Source: an uncultured Pelagibacteraceae bacterium | GTDB taxonomy: Bacteria; Pseudomonadota; Alphaproteobacteria; Pelagibacterales; Pelagibacteraceae | Reading direction: 5' to 3' | Length of the DNA stretch: 32,954 bases | Assembly: GCA_902512765.1 (NCBI GenBank) | Contig: CABXKF010000006.1 | Span: 1 to 32,954 of the forward strand | Shown here: piece by piece, positions 32,908-32,954 of the stretch | Layout of the letters: each line of letters starts with the position of its first letter | Numbering within the stretch: the stretch's first letter is position 1 | The notes under the pieces: model-generated | Told to the model about the DNA's origin: nothing | The model's database searches: none | The model's input: the letters and a program-made list of their open reading frames with translations, nothing else | Position numbers and translations under genes: made by a program

Positions 32908-32954
32908 AATTCTTATAAATTTTAGATATGCAAAATTTAATGCTCTTTTCTGTA

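Overview
The window is AT-rich, has very short intergenic gaps, and many genes overlap by 1-12 bases. It carries mostly ABC uptake systems and small catabolic enzymes. This, with the protein types (fused iron/hexose-phosphate-type ABC permease, ProXVW-type betaine transporter, sugar-type ABC system, SnoaL-like proteins), points to a streamlined marine alphaproteobacterium of the SAR11 (Pelagibacterales) type. That assignment is inference from composition and gene content. I see no rRNA, tRNA, CRISPR array, insertion sequence or phage gene.

Layout. Bases 1-2657: the C-terminal part of an Ldh2-type dehydrogenase, a small membrane protein, a two-HTH regulator with tandem 15-bp operators over its own promoter, and a BASS-family transporter. 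Bases 2801-7104: a binding protein, fused permease and ATPase, usually annotated as ferric iron uptake but with AfuA-like (sugar-phosphate) ligand residues. Bases 7094-10711: an epoxide hydrolase (minus), a phosphate acyltransferase, a 29-residue membrane peptide and a HisD/HpsN-like dehydrogenase.

Bases 10708-20653 hold the most distinctive region: a complete sugar-type ABC importer split around a divergent promoter and interleaved with two double-domain SnoaL-like proteins, a cupin, an NAD(P)-binding protein and a zinc-type MetE-core methyltransferase. Gene packing suggests they act on one imported compound, possibly a methylated one. I do not know the substrate.

Bases 19901-26883 (minus strand): VOC protein and aldehyde dehydrogenase, then proX-proV-proW, a LysE-type exporter and an alpha/beta hydrolase. 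This looks like quaternary-amine (glycine betaine-type) uptake with accessory genes. Bases 26956-29255 (plus): cysE-cysK cysteine synthesis, then two adjacent SMR-family genes that both lack the family's essential membrane glutamate. Bases 29252-31203 (minus): DUF952, DUF924, an inositol-monophosphatase-family enzyme and a 59-residue membrane protein. Bases 31248-32954: a hydroxyisobutyrate-dehydrogenase-family enzyme, a 280-bp stretch with a strong ribosome-binding site in front of a 9-codon reading frame, and an unrecognised 173-residue protein.

A recurring feature is a stem-loop between each of the three binding-protein genes and the next membrane or ATPase gene. Two of the three share the same TTTAT loop on the coding strand.
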